From an uncultured Rothia sp. (GTDB lineage Bacteria; Actinomycetota; Actinomycetes; Actinomycetales; Micrococcaceae): a stretch of 64,000 bases of DNA. A program made the position numbers and the translations under genes. The notes under the pieces are model-generated. The model made no database searches. It had not been told where the DNA came from and worked only from the letters and a program-made list of their open reading frames with translations. Within the stretch, counting starts at the first letter, position 1. Each line of letters starts with the position of its first letter. The stretch covers positions 124,001 to 188,000 of the forward strand of contig CAMIIO010000005.1 of the NCBI GenBank assembly GCA_946221065.1, given 5' to 3'. Shown piece after piece: positions 7,281-17,131 of the stretch.

Positions 7281-9776
7281 CTAAATTACAAAATTAACGA
7301 GTTTAGGGGCTCTCACAATAGTCTTACGGATAGGAGCATCACCTATAGCTCGCTTAATAGTTTCAGATTCACGCGCCAGTTGTTCAAGATCAGTCTCTGA
7401 AATATCTGCCGGAACCTCTAAGCGATCTTTGACCTTACCCTTGATTTGCACAATCGCAGTAACGGTATCATCCACTAACAGAGCTTCATCAATAGCAGGC
7501 CATCCTGCGGTAAGCACCGGGGTATCATGTCCCAGCGCATGCCACATGTCTTCCGCAGTGTAAGGAGCGTAGAGAGAAAGCAAAATAGCAATTGCCTCCG
7601 CAGCCTCACGAACAGCAGGATCACTGGAACCCACACCGGAATCAATCGTTTTACGGGTGGCGTTCACAAGCTCCATCGTCTTGGCAACCATGACGTTGAA
7701 CTTACCGCTCTCAACGAGCGTAGCTACCTCATGCATCGTACGATGTACCTGCGCATGAAGTTTCGGCTCTCCCCCAACAAAATCAACTCCAGGATCACTA
7801 GAGACATCTTGCGCAACACGCCATGCACGAGCCAGGAACTTCTGAGCGCCGCCCGGAGAAACATCCGCCCAATCGACGTCGTCCTCAGGCGGAGAAGCGA
7901 AAACCATAGTGGTACGCACAGCATCGACACCGAAATAATCAAGCTGCTCACCTAAATCAACGCCGTTACCGAGCGATTTAGACATTGCCTTACCCTGATT
8001 GAGCACCTGACCCTGATTCATCAACGCGGCAAAAGGCTCTCCATGTTCAATCAAACCTAGATCACGAATCACCTTGGTAAAGAAACGTGCGTACAGCAGA
8101 TGCAAGATAGCATGCTCGACACCACCCACATACATATTGACCTGAGCCCACTTTTTCATTTCCACAGGGTCAAAAGGTCCCTGGGCAAAATGAGGAGAAA
8201 CAAAGCGCAAGAAATACCAAGAGGAATCCACAAAAGTATCCATGGTCTCAGAATCACGATGCGCCGGCTTACCGCATTGCGGGCAGTCAACAGTATTCCA
8301 CGACAACGCCGCAGCAAGAGGAGATTGCCCCTTAGGAGCCAGAGCCTCACCCTTCAAATCATCAGGCAACGTTACCGGAAGCTGATCTTCCGGAACTAGA
8401 ACCTCACCGCAATCCTCGCAATGAATAATAGGAATAGGAGTTCCCCAGAAACGCTGACGAGAAAGTAGCCAATCGCGCAGACGATAAATAGTCTTACCTT
8501 CACCGGTACCCGCAGCTTCAATAATCTCAATGGCTTTCTTAATGGCCTCAGCCTTAGAAAGTCCGGTGAGCTCACCAGAATTAATCAGCTGACCATCACC
8601 AGAGGTCGCCACACCGGTCTCTGCAGGATCTTCTTCGCCCGTATCAAGAACCGTCGCCACGGGGATATCAAAAGTACGAGCAAAATCAAGATCTCGCTGA
8701 TCGTGAGCGGGAACAGCCATAATCGCACCCGTACCATAATCAGCCAGCACATAATCCGATGCCCAGATAGGAAGCTTCTCCCCCGTCAACGGGTTCACCG
8801 CATAACGACCAGTAAATACGCCGGTCTTTTCACGCTCCGTTGACTGGCGATCAATATCTGACAGCGCCTTAATGCTCTCGCGATAAGCCTCGAGCTCTTC
8901 TGCCTTATCCTCAGCAACGATCTGTAGCGCAAGGTCAGAATCTGCAGCCACCACAAAGAACGTGGCACCATACAGAGTATCCGGACGGGTAGTAAATACG
9001 GTAATATCCGTAGCTTCTTTACCGCCACCTGCTACTACATCAAAACGAACCTCGGCGCCTTCAGAACGGCCAATCCAATTCTTCTGCATAGCCAACACAC
9101 GGTCAGGCCAGTGTCCCTCAAGCTGCTTCATATCCGTAAGCAACTCTTCAGCATACTCAGTAATCTTGAAATACCACTGATTTAGTGCTTTCTTCGTAAC
9201 AACAGAACCACAGCGCTCACACAGGCCACCCACAACCTGCTCATTCGCCAGCACCGTCTGATCCTTAGGGCACCAATTCACCATAGAGTACTTACGGTAC
9301 GCAAGCCCCTTCTTATAAAACTGCTGAAATAGCCACTGAGTCCAGCGATAATACTCAGGATCAGAAGTATGCAAACGTCGAGACCAATCAACCATAATTC
9401 CATAACGCTTAAAAGAATTAGCCTGAGTCTCAATATTCTTATAAGTCCACTCTTTAGGGTGAGTATTGTTCTTAATCGCCGCATTTTCCGCAGGCAGACC
9501 AAAAGAATCCCAACCAATAGGATGCAACACGTCAAACCCCTGCTGCTTCCAAAAACGAGCCGTCACATCCCCAATTGCAAACGCCTCAGCATGCCCCATA
9601 TGAAGGTCACCGGAAGGATAAGGAAACATATCTAACACATAGCGGCGTTCTTTACCCTCCTCATCGGTAGGAGCAAAAACCTGAGTCTGCTCCCAATAGG
9701 GCTGCCACTTGGCTTCAATAGACTGAAAATCATAGGAATTTTCAGTGGAATTGGTAGGTTCTACCTCAGCTGACAC
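7281..9776 (-). CDS. leuS: Leucyl-tRNA synthetase
   Basis: Class I synthetase charging tRNA-Leu. The 831-aa protein carries the HIGH-type motif in FPYPSGDLHMGHAEA near residue 55, the CP1 editing domain in the middle (TTRPDTLYGATF, then the GTGAIMAVPAHDQRD editing motif), zinc-binding cysteines around WCPKDQTVLANEQV and CERCG, the KMSKS motif as KAMSKSLGNGVD, and a C-terminal anticodon-binding domain ending KLVNFVI. Length is typical for bacterial LeuRS. The start is GTG at 9776-9774 with AAAGGA about 9 bases upstream. It is divergent from the hydrolase gene and ends at a strong terminator, so it is probably monocistronic. No T-box is recognisable in the 180-base upstream gap. Confidence 0.97.
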   Translation of the reverse strand: MSAEVEPTNSTENSYDFQSIEAKWQPYWEQTQVFAPTDEEGKERRYVLDMFPYPSGDLHMGHAEAFAIGDVTARFWKQQGFDVLHPIGWDSFGLPAENAAIKNNTHPKEWTYKNIETQANSFKRYGIMVDWSRRLHTSDPEYYRWTQWLFQQFYKKGLAYRKYSMVNWCPKDQTVLANEQVVGGLCERCGSVVTKKALNQWYFKITEYAEELLTDMKQLEGHWPDRVLAMQKNWIGRSEGAEVRFDVVAGGGKEATDITVFTTRPDTLYGATFFVVAADSDLALQIVAEDKAEELEAYRESIKALSDIDRQSTEREKTGVFTGRYAVNPLTGEKLPIWASDYVLADYGTGAIMAVPAHDQRDLDFARTFDIPVATVLDTGEEDPAETGVATSGDGQLINSGELTGLSKAEAIKKAIEIIEAAGTGEGKTIYRLRDWLLSRQRFWGTPIPIIHCEDCGEVLVPEDQLPVTLPDDLKGEALAPKGQSPLAAALSWNTVDCPQCGKPAHRDSETMDTFVDSSWYFLRFVSPHFAQGPFDPVEMKKWAQVNMYVGGVEHAILHLLYARFFTKVIRDLGLIEHGEPFAALMNQGQVLNQGKAMSKSLGNGVDLGEQLDYFGVDAVRTTMVFASPPEDDVDWADVSPGGAQKFLARAWRVAQDVSSDPGVDFVGGEPKLHAQVHRTMHEVATLVESGKFNVMVAKTMELVNATRKTIDSGVGSSDPAVREAAEAIAILLSLYAPYTAEDMWHALGHDTPVLTAGWPAIDEALLVDDTVTAIVQIKGKVKDRLEVPADISETDLEQLARESETIKRAIGDAPIRKTIVRAPKLVNFVI

Positions 9777-9957
9777 AGCGGGATATCCTTTTGTAGAGAC
9801 GAATAGAAACGATGCACCTCATTATCCACCTCAGAGGATGAACAAGAACAAGGCATAATTAATATTTAGTCTATCGCGAAAACACTGGCGGGGAAGAAAA
9901 CTCTCACCACGCGAAAAACATCCACGAAACACGCTCATAACCGCTGAAGGGAACGCA

Positions 9958-10881
9958 ATGAAACCCGCTACCGAAAAAACTTTCGAAACCGCTCCCACCA
10001 GCGTTCCCTACGGCATCGAACAATCCCTCATGATTCGTGGCTCGCAAACCCGCTACTGGGAGTACGGCACGCTTGATGGCCCCCTACTCGTTCTCATCCA
10101 CGGTTTTCGAGGCGATCACCACGGTCTACAGTACATAGCAGCACACCTACAAAAATACCGAGTCATCATTCCAGACTTACCCGGATTCGGACGCTCTGAA
10201 GAGCTTCCCCACACTACCCACAACATTCACGGCTATACTAGCTGGCTCCATGAACTACTCACACACCTCGCACCACCAGAACAAATTCACCTGATTGGAC
10301 ATAGCTTTGGCTCCATTATCTGTAGCCACTATTTAGCCTCCACAGGATCTCCGCTGATGGGACTTACACTCATCAACCCCATCAGCCAACCTGCCCTAGA
10401 AAGCAGCAAAAAAGCTATGAGTATCCTCGCCCAGGGGTACTACGCTGCCGGAAAAAAGCTACCAAAATCACTTGGAACAGCCCTCCTCAAGAACTCACTC
10501 ATCACCCGTATCACCAGCGAATTTATGATGAAAAATCATGATCCCCAGCTACGGGTCATAATCAACGGACAGCACCACGCTTATTTCAGTGCCTTCAGTT
10601 CCCGCACTGCGCTCGCTGAAGCCTATACCGCATCCGTTACCCATACCGCAGCAGAGTGTATTCATAACGTAAGAATTCCAGTACAAATGATTGTTGCCGA
10701 ATGCGATGATCTGGGCACCATGAAAACCCAACAAGCTATGTGGCAGGCAGTTACGCGCGGTAGATTTGATGTGATTCCGCAGGTAGGACATCTTATCCAC
10801 TACGAAACACCCGCACGCGCTGCTCACCTCATCACAGATTTTCACCAATCCCTCATCGAAGCTAAGGACATCACCGCATGA
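9958..10881 (+). CDS. Alpha/beta hydrolase
   Basis: A 307-aa alpha/beta-hydrolase-fold enzyme of unknown substrate. Visible are the oxyanion-hole LIHGFRGDHHG (about 46-56), the nucleophile elbow GHSFGS with Ser116, a candidate acid in VAECDDLG (about 246) and the catalytic His in VGHLIHYE (about 277); the triad is therefore complete. No signal peptide. GAAGGGAA lies just before the ATG. It overlaps the downstream glycosyltransferase start by ATGA, so the two are translationally coupled and may share a role in lipid, glycan or wall metabolism; that link is inference from the operon only. Confidence 0.85.
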   Translation: MKPATEKTFETAPTSVPYGIEQSLMIRGSQTRYWEYGTLDGPLLVLIHGFRGDHHGLQYIAAHLQKYRVIIPDLPGFGRSEELPHTTHNIHGYTSWLHELLTHLAPPEQIHLIGHSFGSIICSHYLASTGSPLMGLTLINPISQPALESSKKAMSILAQGYYAAGKKLPKSLGTALLKNSLITRITSEFMMKNHDPQLRVIINGQHHAYFSAFSSRTALAEAYTASVTHTAAECIHNVRIPVQMIVAECDDLGTMKTQQAMWQAVTRGRFDVIPQVGHLIHYETPARAAHLITDFHQSLIEAKDITA

Positions 10882-11981
10882 AGCTCCTCGTTGACGCACG
10901 CTACACCCGTATTGGATTTCACGATGGCATCAGCAGGTACACAGCTTCTCTGTTAAAAGCTCTATACGAGCTACAGCAAAACAACGATTCCCTAACTCAC
11001 GATGTGCAACTGGCAATGATTATTAGCGATGAACGTCAGCTACCTATGCTTCCCGAGCTCCCCTACATCAAGATCTGCTCTCCAACGTCCATCTTAGAGC
11101 CGCTTGCTGCCGTCATGATTAATAAATATGCTCCGGATGTGGTGTTCTCTCCCATGCAAACTATTGGTTCGTGGAGAAGAAAATTTGGTCTAATCCTCAC
11201 ATTGCATGATCTGATTTATTATTCTCACCCCACACCCCCCAGCTTTTTACCGCGTCCGATTCAATGGGGTTGGCGGATATTTCACACTAGCTACACTCCC
11301 CAACGCATTCTGCTCAACCGAGCAGATGCCGTCGTAACAGTTTCTGAAACTACCCGCCGACTCATTATCAAACACAGGCTAACGCGCCGACCACTGACCG
11401 TAGTACCCAATGCTGCCCCCGTTCAAGAAACTACCTCATCTCTTGCACCAGCTTCTCAGCCCAGTAAAGATCTCTTATACATGGGTGCTTTCTTGCCTTA
11501 TAAAAATGTAGAGTTATTGATTAAAATGGCTGAACTGCTTCCCGAGTACACGCTACATTTGCTCTCAAAAATTGATCCCCGACGTCTCCACGAATTACAG
11601 AAGATTAGTGGAGATAACGTCACCTTCCATAACGGGATTAGCGATGACAAATACCGCAAATTTCTTGCGTATTCAACTGCTCTACTGACTGCAAGCCGGG
11701 ATGAAGGCTACGGCTTGCCCGTAGTAGAAGCAATGGCAGCAGGGTGCCCCGTGGTTATCAGCGACATCTCCATATTTCACGAGATTGCCCCGGGAGCTGC
11801 ACACTGCTCTCCCGATGATGCGCAAGCATTTGCACAAGCCGTTCGAGAACTAGAAAAACCGGGTGCCAGAGTCCAAGCGCAGCTACAGGGGTACGAGGAC
11901 GCGGCACTTTTCGACTGGCATCATTCCGCAAAGACATTACTTAAAGTCGCTAACCAGGTACATCAAAAGAAATCTCGCTAA
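10878..11981 (+). CDS. Glycosyltransferase family 4
   Basis: A 367-aa GT-B glycosyltransferase. The N-terminal half has VDARYTRIGFHDGISRYT, the usual acceptor-side start of GT4 enzymes, and LTLHDLIYYSHP; the C-terminal half has the nucleotide-sugar site with VPNAAP and the E-x7-E motif in DEGYGLPVVEAMAAG. No membrane segment is obvious. Sugar donor and acceptor cannot be read from the sequence; mannosyl- or glucosyltransfer to a lipid or glycan is common in this family. It is coupled to the upstream hydrolase, and its stop overlaps the stop of the convergent priA by a few bases. Confidence 0.87.
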   Translation: MKLLVDARYTRIGFHDGISRYTASLLKALYELQQNNDSLTHDVQLAMIISDERQLPMLPELPYIKICSPTSILEPLAAVMINKYAPDVVFSPMQTIGSWRRKFGLILTLHDLIYYSHPTPPSFLPRPIQWGWRIFHTSYTPQRILLNRADAVVTVSETTRRLIIKHRLTRRPLTVVPNAAPVQETTSSLAPASQPSKDLLYMGAFLPYKNVELLIKMAELLPEYTLHLLSKIDPRRLHELQKISGDNVTFHNGISDDKYRKFLAYSTALLTASRDEGYGLPVVEAMAAGCPVVISDISIFHEIAPGAAHCSPDDAQAFAQAVRELEKPGARVQAQLQGYEDAALFDWHHSAKTLLKVANQVHQKKSR

Positions 11982-14047
11982 AGGATATCTAACCCATCCA
12001 CCCGAATATTGACGACCTGTTCTTTAAGCGCTGCCGCAGAAGCACGAGTCACTCGGAGCTCGTGGGTAACAGAAGGCCCCAGCGAATAGCTAAAAAATAA
12101 GATCATTTGCCACGCAGAGTTTTCTTCAGCTATCTCCCAGTCACTACCAACCTTTACCGGCCCGCGCACAATAACCTCAGGAGGTAGGTTCAGCCGGCGA
12201 ATAAAATTACTCACTGCGTGTTCTGCTCCCGTAATTGAAGCAGTACGAGCTGCAGGAGGTAGCTGAAGCTCAGCTCTCTCTTCAAGCTCCCACAAAGCAA
12301 AACGTACGGAATCCCAGCGAATTAAGGCCTCGACGGCCCTTGAACCGGCAGAAGTAACGATGACGCGACCTCCCCGCTTAGCAGAACGACATAAAGAAGC
12401 TGCGTTCAGCCACTTACGAAGCGCAGCTTCAGGAGCGCGCAAGGAATCCCGTCGTATCATTTGCTCAGCATCGAGTAAAATCACTGCCGCATATCCACCT
12501 TCTGCAACAGGTTCCGCACCAGGAGTTGCAACAAATAACACAGAATCAGAAGAAACGTCACTTAAAACATGCTCTCCGCTGGAAGATACCACTGGCACCC
12601 CGGGAAAAGCCTTGCCCAATTCTTCGGCTGTACGTAAAGCACCGGCTGAAGCAGTTCGCCATCTCAAGTAACCGCATTCACTGCATTGCCAGTGGCTTAT
12701 TAGTTTCCCACACCAACCACAAGCTGGATGAGTAGCTGCATCTCCCAACCCCAAAGGTCCTCTACACTCGATACAGCGCGCAGGCATTCTACAGCGCTGA
12801 CAAGAAAAAGTAGGGATGTACCCGCTTCTAGCAACTTGAATCAGCACAGGGCCCTGCGTCAAAGCCTCCCGTACTGCACGAAAAGCAAGATGAGGAATCC
12901 GAGCTACAGCAGCTAGCGGATCTCTCGCTAACTCAAAATCATCTCCCGTGCTCATTACCCGCGGAGTCAGCTCGCGTACTAATACTCGCGGCGCACTCAA
13001 AAAAGTTGCCCACCGACTCCTTACCAGCCGCGCAGCTTCACTGCTCAGACTATACGAAGCAAAAAGAGCCGCTGCATCGTGCGCAGTAGCGCGGAGCAAT
13101 AGTACATCACGGGCATGACAATACGGAGCGCGTTGTTCTAAAAGATTTACATCGCCATCGTCCCAACACAAAACCAGCCCTAAATTCATCACTGGAGTGT
13201 AGGCAGCTGCACGAGTTCCAATGACGAGAGACACCTCACCAAACCTGGCTCGAAGATACGAGCGATAGCGGACGCTGGGCTTATCGTGCGACGTCAAACG
13301 AACAAAACTCTCACGATTACATCGCTTCAGCAGAGCACGCTCCAGACGTTCAACCGACTTCACATCGGGAACCACCGCAATAGCTGAAAAACCTTGTGCT
13401 GCGCTCCGCAACATCGCTACCGCAAAAAGATCCTCCCAGGAACCATGTTCATCCGCAGGAAGAACCGTCATGACAGCTCGCGTTGCAGCCCCGACCTCAA
13501 GATCTGCAAGAAACTCAGTGCCACCGTCATAATGAACAAACCCAGCAACATCATCGTCGCTTACTACCTCAGGTAGCTGGTGTTGAATCTGATGGTCGGC
13601 ATATTCTTTGTCTGCAGACGCCACACGAGCAGGAACCGCTAAACGCAAAACATTCGAAGCAAGGTTAGCGTAGCGATCAGCCAGAGCTTCAGCTAACTCA
13701 AAAAGCTCTTCAGGAACTGCAGAGACCGGTGAGATGACATCCTCAAGAAACTTCATGTTTCCCGTAAATCTAGAGCGCTCTACGCGTGCCCTAATGTAGC
13801 CGGTAAGCTTCTGCTCACCGAACGCTACCCGGACGCGCACTCCCACCTGGGCGCGCTCTGCAAGCTCTACAGGAACTAAATAATCAAAAAGACGGTCAAG
13901 ATGCGGAATCTCGGATTCAAGTAAAACCTGAGCCACAGGCAGCTCTTCTGCCGCAACCATACCTACGCTTTTCAAAGATTCTTCCAAGGCAGAAGTCCCC
14001 GCAAACAAATCAGTTTGCAGGGACTCGGCATCAGAAAAATCAGTCAT
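11978..14047 (-). CDS. priA: Primosomal protein PriA homologue without helicase motifs
   Basis: PriA recognises stalled forks for replication restart. This 689-aa protein keeps the N-terminal DNA-binding region (VLLESEIPHLDRLFDYLVP, then RVRVAFGEQKLTGYI) and the cysteine cluster in the second half (CQRCRMPARCIEC, CGWCG, CSECG). The place expected for Walker A reads VLPADEHGSWEDL rather than GxGKT, and the DEAH box is degenerate (LVLCWDDGD, with VIGTRAA conserved just before). ATPase activity therefore looks lost, which is the known condition of actinobacterial PriA proteins rather than a local mutation. It lies 9 bases downstream of metK on the same strand. Confidence 0.9.
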   Translation of the reverse strand: MTDFSDAESLQTDLFAGTSALEESLKSVGMVAAEELPVAQVLLESEIPHLDRLFDYLVPVELAERAQVGVRVRVAFGEQKLTGYIRARVERSRFTGNMKFLEDVISPVSAVPEELFELAEALADRYANLASNVLRLAVPARVASADKEYADHQIQHQLPEVVSDDDVAGFVHYDGGTEFLADLEVGAATRAVMTVLPADEHGSWEDLFAVAMLRSAAQGFSAIAVVPDVKSVERLERALLKRCNRESFVRLTSHDKPSVRYRSYLRARFGEVSLVIGTRAAAYTPVMNLGLVLCWDDGDVNLLEQRAPYCHARDVLLLRATAHDAAALFASYSLSSEAARLVRSRWATFLSAPRVLVRELTPRVMSTGDDFELARDPLAAVARIPHLAFRAVREALTQGPVLIQVARSGYIPTFSCQRCRMPARCIECRGPLGLGDAATHPACGWCGKLISHWQCSECGYLRWRTASAGALRTAEELGKAFPGVPVVSSSGEHVLSDVSSDSVLFVATPGAEPVAEGGYAAVILLDAEQMIRRDSLRAPEAALRKWLNAASLCRSAKRGGRVIVTSAGSRAVEALIRWDSVRFALWELEERAELQLPPAARTASITGAEHAVSNFIRRLNLPPEVIVRGPVKVGSDWEIAEENSAWQMILFFSYSLGPSVTHELRVTRASAAALKEQVVNIRVDGLDIL

Positions 14048-14056
14048 GGAACCATT

Positions 14057-15262
14057 TTAGCGGTTGATTACAGCTAACAAATCGTCAATGCGATTAGTCT
14101 GCTCCCAGGTGAAGTCAGCGTCCTCACGACCAAAGTGACCATTTGCAGCGGTCTTTGCGTAAATAGGACGACGCAAATCTAAATCACGAATAATAGCAAG
14201 CGGACGAAGATCAAAAACCTCACGAATAGCTTGCTCAATCTTCCAGGGATCGACCTTTTCGGTTCCAAAAGTCTCCACGTACAGGCCTACGGGAGCTGCC
14301 TGGCCAATAGCGTACGCAATCTGTACCTCCACACGGTCAGCTAAACCGGCAGCAACCACATTCTTGGCAACCCAGCGCATCGCATATGCCGCCGAACGGT
14401 CCACCTTAGAAGGATCTTTACCTGAGAAAGCTCCGCCACCATGGCGAGCAAAACCACCGTAGGTATCCACAATAATTTTACGACCGGTCAAACCAGCGTC
14501 TCCCACAGGACCGCCCTGGACGAACTGCCCCGCAGGATTAATAATAAATTTAGTGTTCGATATGTCTAAGTCTGTATGCTCTAGTACTGGCGAAATAACA
14601 TGTTCTCGGATATCCGTATCCAACTGGGCTAAATCGTAACCTCGAACATGTTGGGTGGACACCACCACAGTATCCACCGATACTGGACGATTGCCATCGT
14701 AGCCCAAAGTAACCTGGGTTTTACCGTCGGGTCGAAGAACGGTTAGCACGCCCGACTTACGAACATCCGTTAACTGCTCAGACAAGCGATGCGCAAGCCA
14801 AATAGGAGCCGGCATCAATACATTAGTTTCATTAGAAGCGTAGCCAAACATAATGCCCTGATCGCCAGCTCCCTGACGGTCAAGTTCATCTGAAGAGCCA
14901 TGACGAGCTTCCAAGGAATTATAGACACCAGAATTAATATCCGGAGACTGTTCGCCAATAGATACGGACACGCCACAGAACTCACCATCAAAACCGTGAG
15001 TTGAAGAGTTATAGCCAATATCTAAAATAGTTTGACGGACGATTGAGGGAATCTCCACATACGCGTTGGTGGTAACCTCACCAGCAACATGCACCTGACC
15101 GGTAGTCACCATAGTCTCTACGGCAACGTTAGAAGAAGGATCCTTATCCAACAAGGCATCCAAAATAGAATCAGAAATCTGATCACAGATTTTATCCGGG
15201 TGACCTTCGGTCACAGATTCACTGGTAAACAAACGTAGATGAGAAGAATTAGAAGAAGTCAC
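14057..15262 (-). CDS. metK: S-adenosylmethionine synthetase
   Basis: Makes S-adenosylmethionine from methionine and ATP. The 401-aa protein has family signatures TSESVTEGHPDKICDQISD near the N-terminus, GAGDQGIMFGYA in the middle and the phosphate loop GGGAFSGKDPSKVDRSAAY. Length is normal. It starts with GTG at 15262-15260 and follows coaBC by 16 bases, so there is no room for a SAM riboswitch between them. The order coaBC-metK-priA is the usual actinobacterial one. Confidence 0.97.
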   Translation of the reverse strand: MTSSNSSHLRLFTSESVTEGHPDKICDQISDSILDALLDKDPSSNVAVETMVTTGQVHVAGEVTTNAYVEIPSIVRQTILDIGYNSSTHGFDGEFCGVSVSIGEQSPDINSGVYNSLEARHGSSDELDRQGAGDQGIMFGYASNETNVLMPAPIWLAHRLSEQLTDVRKSGVLTVLRPDGKTQVTLGYDGNRPVSVDTVVVSTQHVRGYDLAQLDTDIREHVISPVLEHTDLDISNTKFIINPAGQFVQGGPVGDAGLTGRKIIVDTYGGFARHGGGAFSGKDPSKVDRSAAYAMRWVAKNVVAAGLADRVEVQIAYAIGQAAPVGLYVETFGTEKVDPWKIEQAIREVFDLRPLAIIRDLDLRRPIYAKTAANGHFGREDADFTWEQTNRIDDLLAVINR

Positions 15263-15278
15263 GTAACTACTTTACTGG

Positions 15279-16529
15279 TTAAGAAGGGGATTGAGAAAGA
15301 GCTACAGAGTTATGAAGTAGCTCAGTAATTTGTTGCAATAGAACGTAAGAAACGTCATCTTTAGTTCCCGAAGTTTCCACTGCCTCATCAGAAAAACGGT
15401 TAAGAATCATCAAAGAATTATCGTCTGTTCCAAACCCTTGAGACAGCCCCACCGCGTTGACGGCGAGTAGATCGCACCCCTTTCGCCGAAGCTTGGCCTG
15501 TCCAAGCTCTACCACAGAAGAATCTGCTGACCCAGTTTCCGCGGCAAAACCTACGATGACGCGCGGGCCTGCGGTAATTCCCTGTTCACGATTGACTACA
15601 ACACTGCGCAAAATATCAGGATTGCGCACCAGCTTAATAACGGGAGCTTCTTGAGAATCATCAGATTTCTTAATCTTAAATTCTTCATAATTTTGAGGTC
15701 TAAAGTCAGCTACTGCCGCCGCCATAATCAACACGTCAGTATCTTGGACTTCACGCTCTACCGCTTCTTCTAGCTCACGGGCAGAAGAAACGCTAACTAC
15801 CTCAACATCCTCAGGGGTTTCCACCTCGAGGTGAGCTGCAATTAACGTTACTCTTGCTCCGAAGGCGCAAGCAGCGCGAACCAAAGCAACGCCCTGTTTA
15901 CCGGAGGAGCGATTACCTAAATAACGCACTGGATCTAGCGGTTCACGCGTACCGCCAGCCGTAATGACTATGCGTACACCCGCTAAAGAATGTTCATGAG
16001 GTTTCTCCATCAGTATCTGCTGCGTAGCCTCAAAAATCTCTTCCGGCTCAGGCATTCGTCCCACACCGGAATCGGGACCTGTTAACCGCCCCACCGCGGG
16101 TTCGATAATGTGATAACCAAACTTACGTAAAGTCTGCACATTTTCTTGAGTTGCCGGATGGTCCCACATCTGTGTATGCATGGCAGGAGCTAAAACCACT
16201 GGAGCGTGCGTGGTTAAAACCGTTGCACTTAGTAAATCATTAGCGCGTCCGGCTGCCAGGCGAGACATTAAATCAGCAGTAGCAGGAGCAATAATTACTG
16301 CGTCTGCTTCTTCAGCCTGACGGACGTGGTTCACCTCAGGGACGTGGTCAAACACTGAGGTTGACACCGGATTGCCGCTTAACGCCTCAAAAGTAGGGCG
16401 ACCGACAAACTCAAGTGCGCTTGGGGTAGGCATCGCGACGACGTCGTGCCCCGCTTTAGAAAAGAGACGAAGGAGCACCGTGGCCTTATAAGCCGCGATG
16501 CCCCCGCCAATACCGACTACAATACGCAT
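15279..16529 (-). CDS. coaBC: Bifunctional phosphopantothenoylcysteine decarboxylase/synthetase
   Basis: Catalyses two steps of coenzyme A synthesis. In this 416-aa protein the CoaC flavoprotein domain comes first, with GIGGGIAAYKA at the N-terminus, HVRQAEEADAVIIAPATADL and PAMHTQMWDHPATQ; the CoaB synthetase domain follows with VTAGGTREPLDPVRYLGNRS and AAAVADFRP. The flap region of the decarboxylase reads LTGPDSGVGRMPEP, without the cysteine known from the E. coli enzyme; I believe this is a general actinobacterial feature, but that is from memory. It lies between rpoZ and metK in a tight same-strand cluster. Confidence 0.95.
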   Translation of the reverse strand: MRIVVGIGGGIAAYKATVLLRLFSKAGHDVVAMPTPSALEFVGRPTFEALSGNPVSTSVFDHVPEVNHVRQAEEADAVIIAPATADLMSRLAAGRANDLLSATVLTTHAPVVLAPAMHTQMWDHPATQENVQTLRKFGYHIIEPAVGRLTGPDSGVGRMPEPEEIFEATQQILMEKPHEHSLAGVRIVITAGGTREPLDPVRYLGNRSSGKQGVALVRAACAFGARVTLIAAHLEVETPEDVEVVSVSSARELEEAVEREVQDTDVLIMAAAVADFRPQNYEEFKIKKSDDSQEAPVIKLVRNPDILRSVVVNREQGITAGPRVIVGFAAETGSADSSVVELGQAKLRRKGCDLLAVNAVGLSQGFGTDDNSLMILNRFSDEAVETSGTKDDVSYVLLQQITELLHNSVALSQSPS

Positions 16530-16554
16530 AAAGCGCTTTCTCTAAACAGTTAAA

Positions 16555-16950
16555 TTAGTTGGACTGCTCAACGGTAGGATCAATATATTCCTCCGCAGAT
16601 TCATCAACGTATTCCTCTACATAAAAATCACCAGAGAGGAAGGCAGAAGGCTCATTTTCGGGGATCAAATCACCGTTCTCGTCAAACTTACCATCAACAA
16701 TATGTTTTGCCTGAATCAGGCCGGCATCAATCTCGCGCATAGCCACAGATAGCGACTTTTCATTTGGTTCGCTATCAACCAAAGGTCCAACATGGTCAAA
16801 TAGGTTGTCATGCAACTGAGAGTAGTACGCGTTGATTTGGCGAGCACGACGAGCACCAAAAATCACCAAACCGTACTTCGACTCAGCCTTAGCAATGAGG
16901 GCGTCTGCGCTGGGGTTGATGATTCCTTCTTCATTGTGTGCGTTTGCCAC
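16555..16950 (-). CDS. rpoZ: DNA-directed RNA polymerase subunit omega
   Basis: Omega helps assemble RNA polymerase by binding beta prime. The 131-aa product has the conserved core EGIINPSADALIAKAESKYG and FGARRARQINAYY and the segment EKSLSVAMREI. The C-terminal third is an acidic tail (EEYVDESAEEYIDP), making it longer than the ~85-110 aa common in actinobacteria. I chose GTG at 16950-16948, with GGAG 5-6 bases upstream; the longer frame to 17037 would add a hydrophobic N-terminus that omega does not have. It lies 25 bases before coaBC, and a terminator separates it from gmk. Confidence 0.92.
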   Translation of the reverse strand: MANAHNEEGIINPSADALIAKAESKYGLVIFGARRARQINAYYSQLHDNLFDHVGPLVDSEPNEKSLSVAMREIDAGLIQAKHIVDGKFDENGDLIPENEPSAFLSGDFYVEEYVDESAEEYIDPTVEQSN

Positions 16951-17040
16951 GAATACTCCAATAGAAATTGATCGCTTGCAAGAGATGAGGCTCTTACATA
17001 ATACAAATAGCAAGTATAGCCAAAAAGCTCGATACATGCA

Positions 17041-17117
17041 GAAAAATTCCTCCCGAGGTGTGCGCTAAATTTTCTTTAGCTACACGTCCCTTGCAAAAGC
17101 ATGAGCTCGGGAGGAAT
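17041..17117 (-). terminator. Nested hairpin terminator after gmk
   Basis: ATTCCTCCCGAG (17046-17057) pairs perfectly over 12 bp with CTCGGGAGGAAT (17106-17117); inside the 48-base loop a second perfect stem GCTAAA/TTTAGC (17064-17069, 17075-17080) folds. Read on the minus strand the outer stem is followed by TTTTTCTGC. It sits just past the gmk stop and probably ends the mihF-gmk transcript before the rpoZ promoter region. Confidence 0.75.
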
Positions 17118-17131
17118 ACAGAAGCTAAGGT

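Noticed and set aside
9777..9957. Search for a T-box leader upstream of leuS
   Set aside because: The gap is only 180 bases with a divergent gene, and no T-box core or terminator/antiterminator pair is visible.
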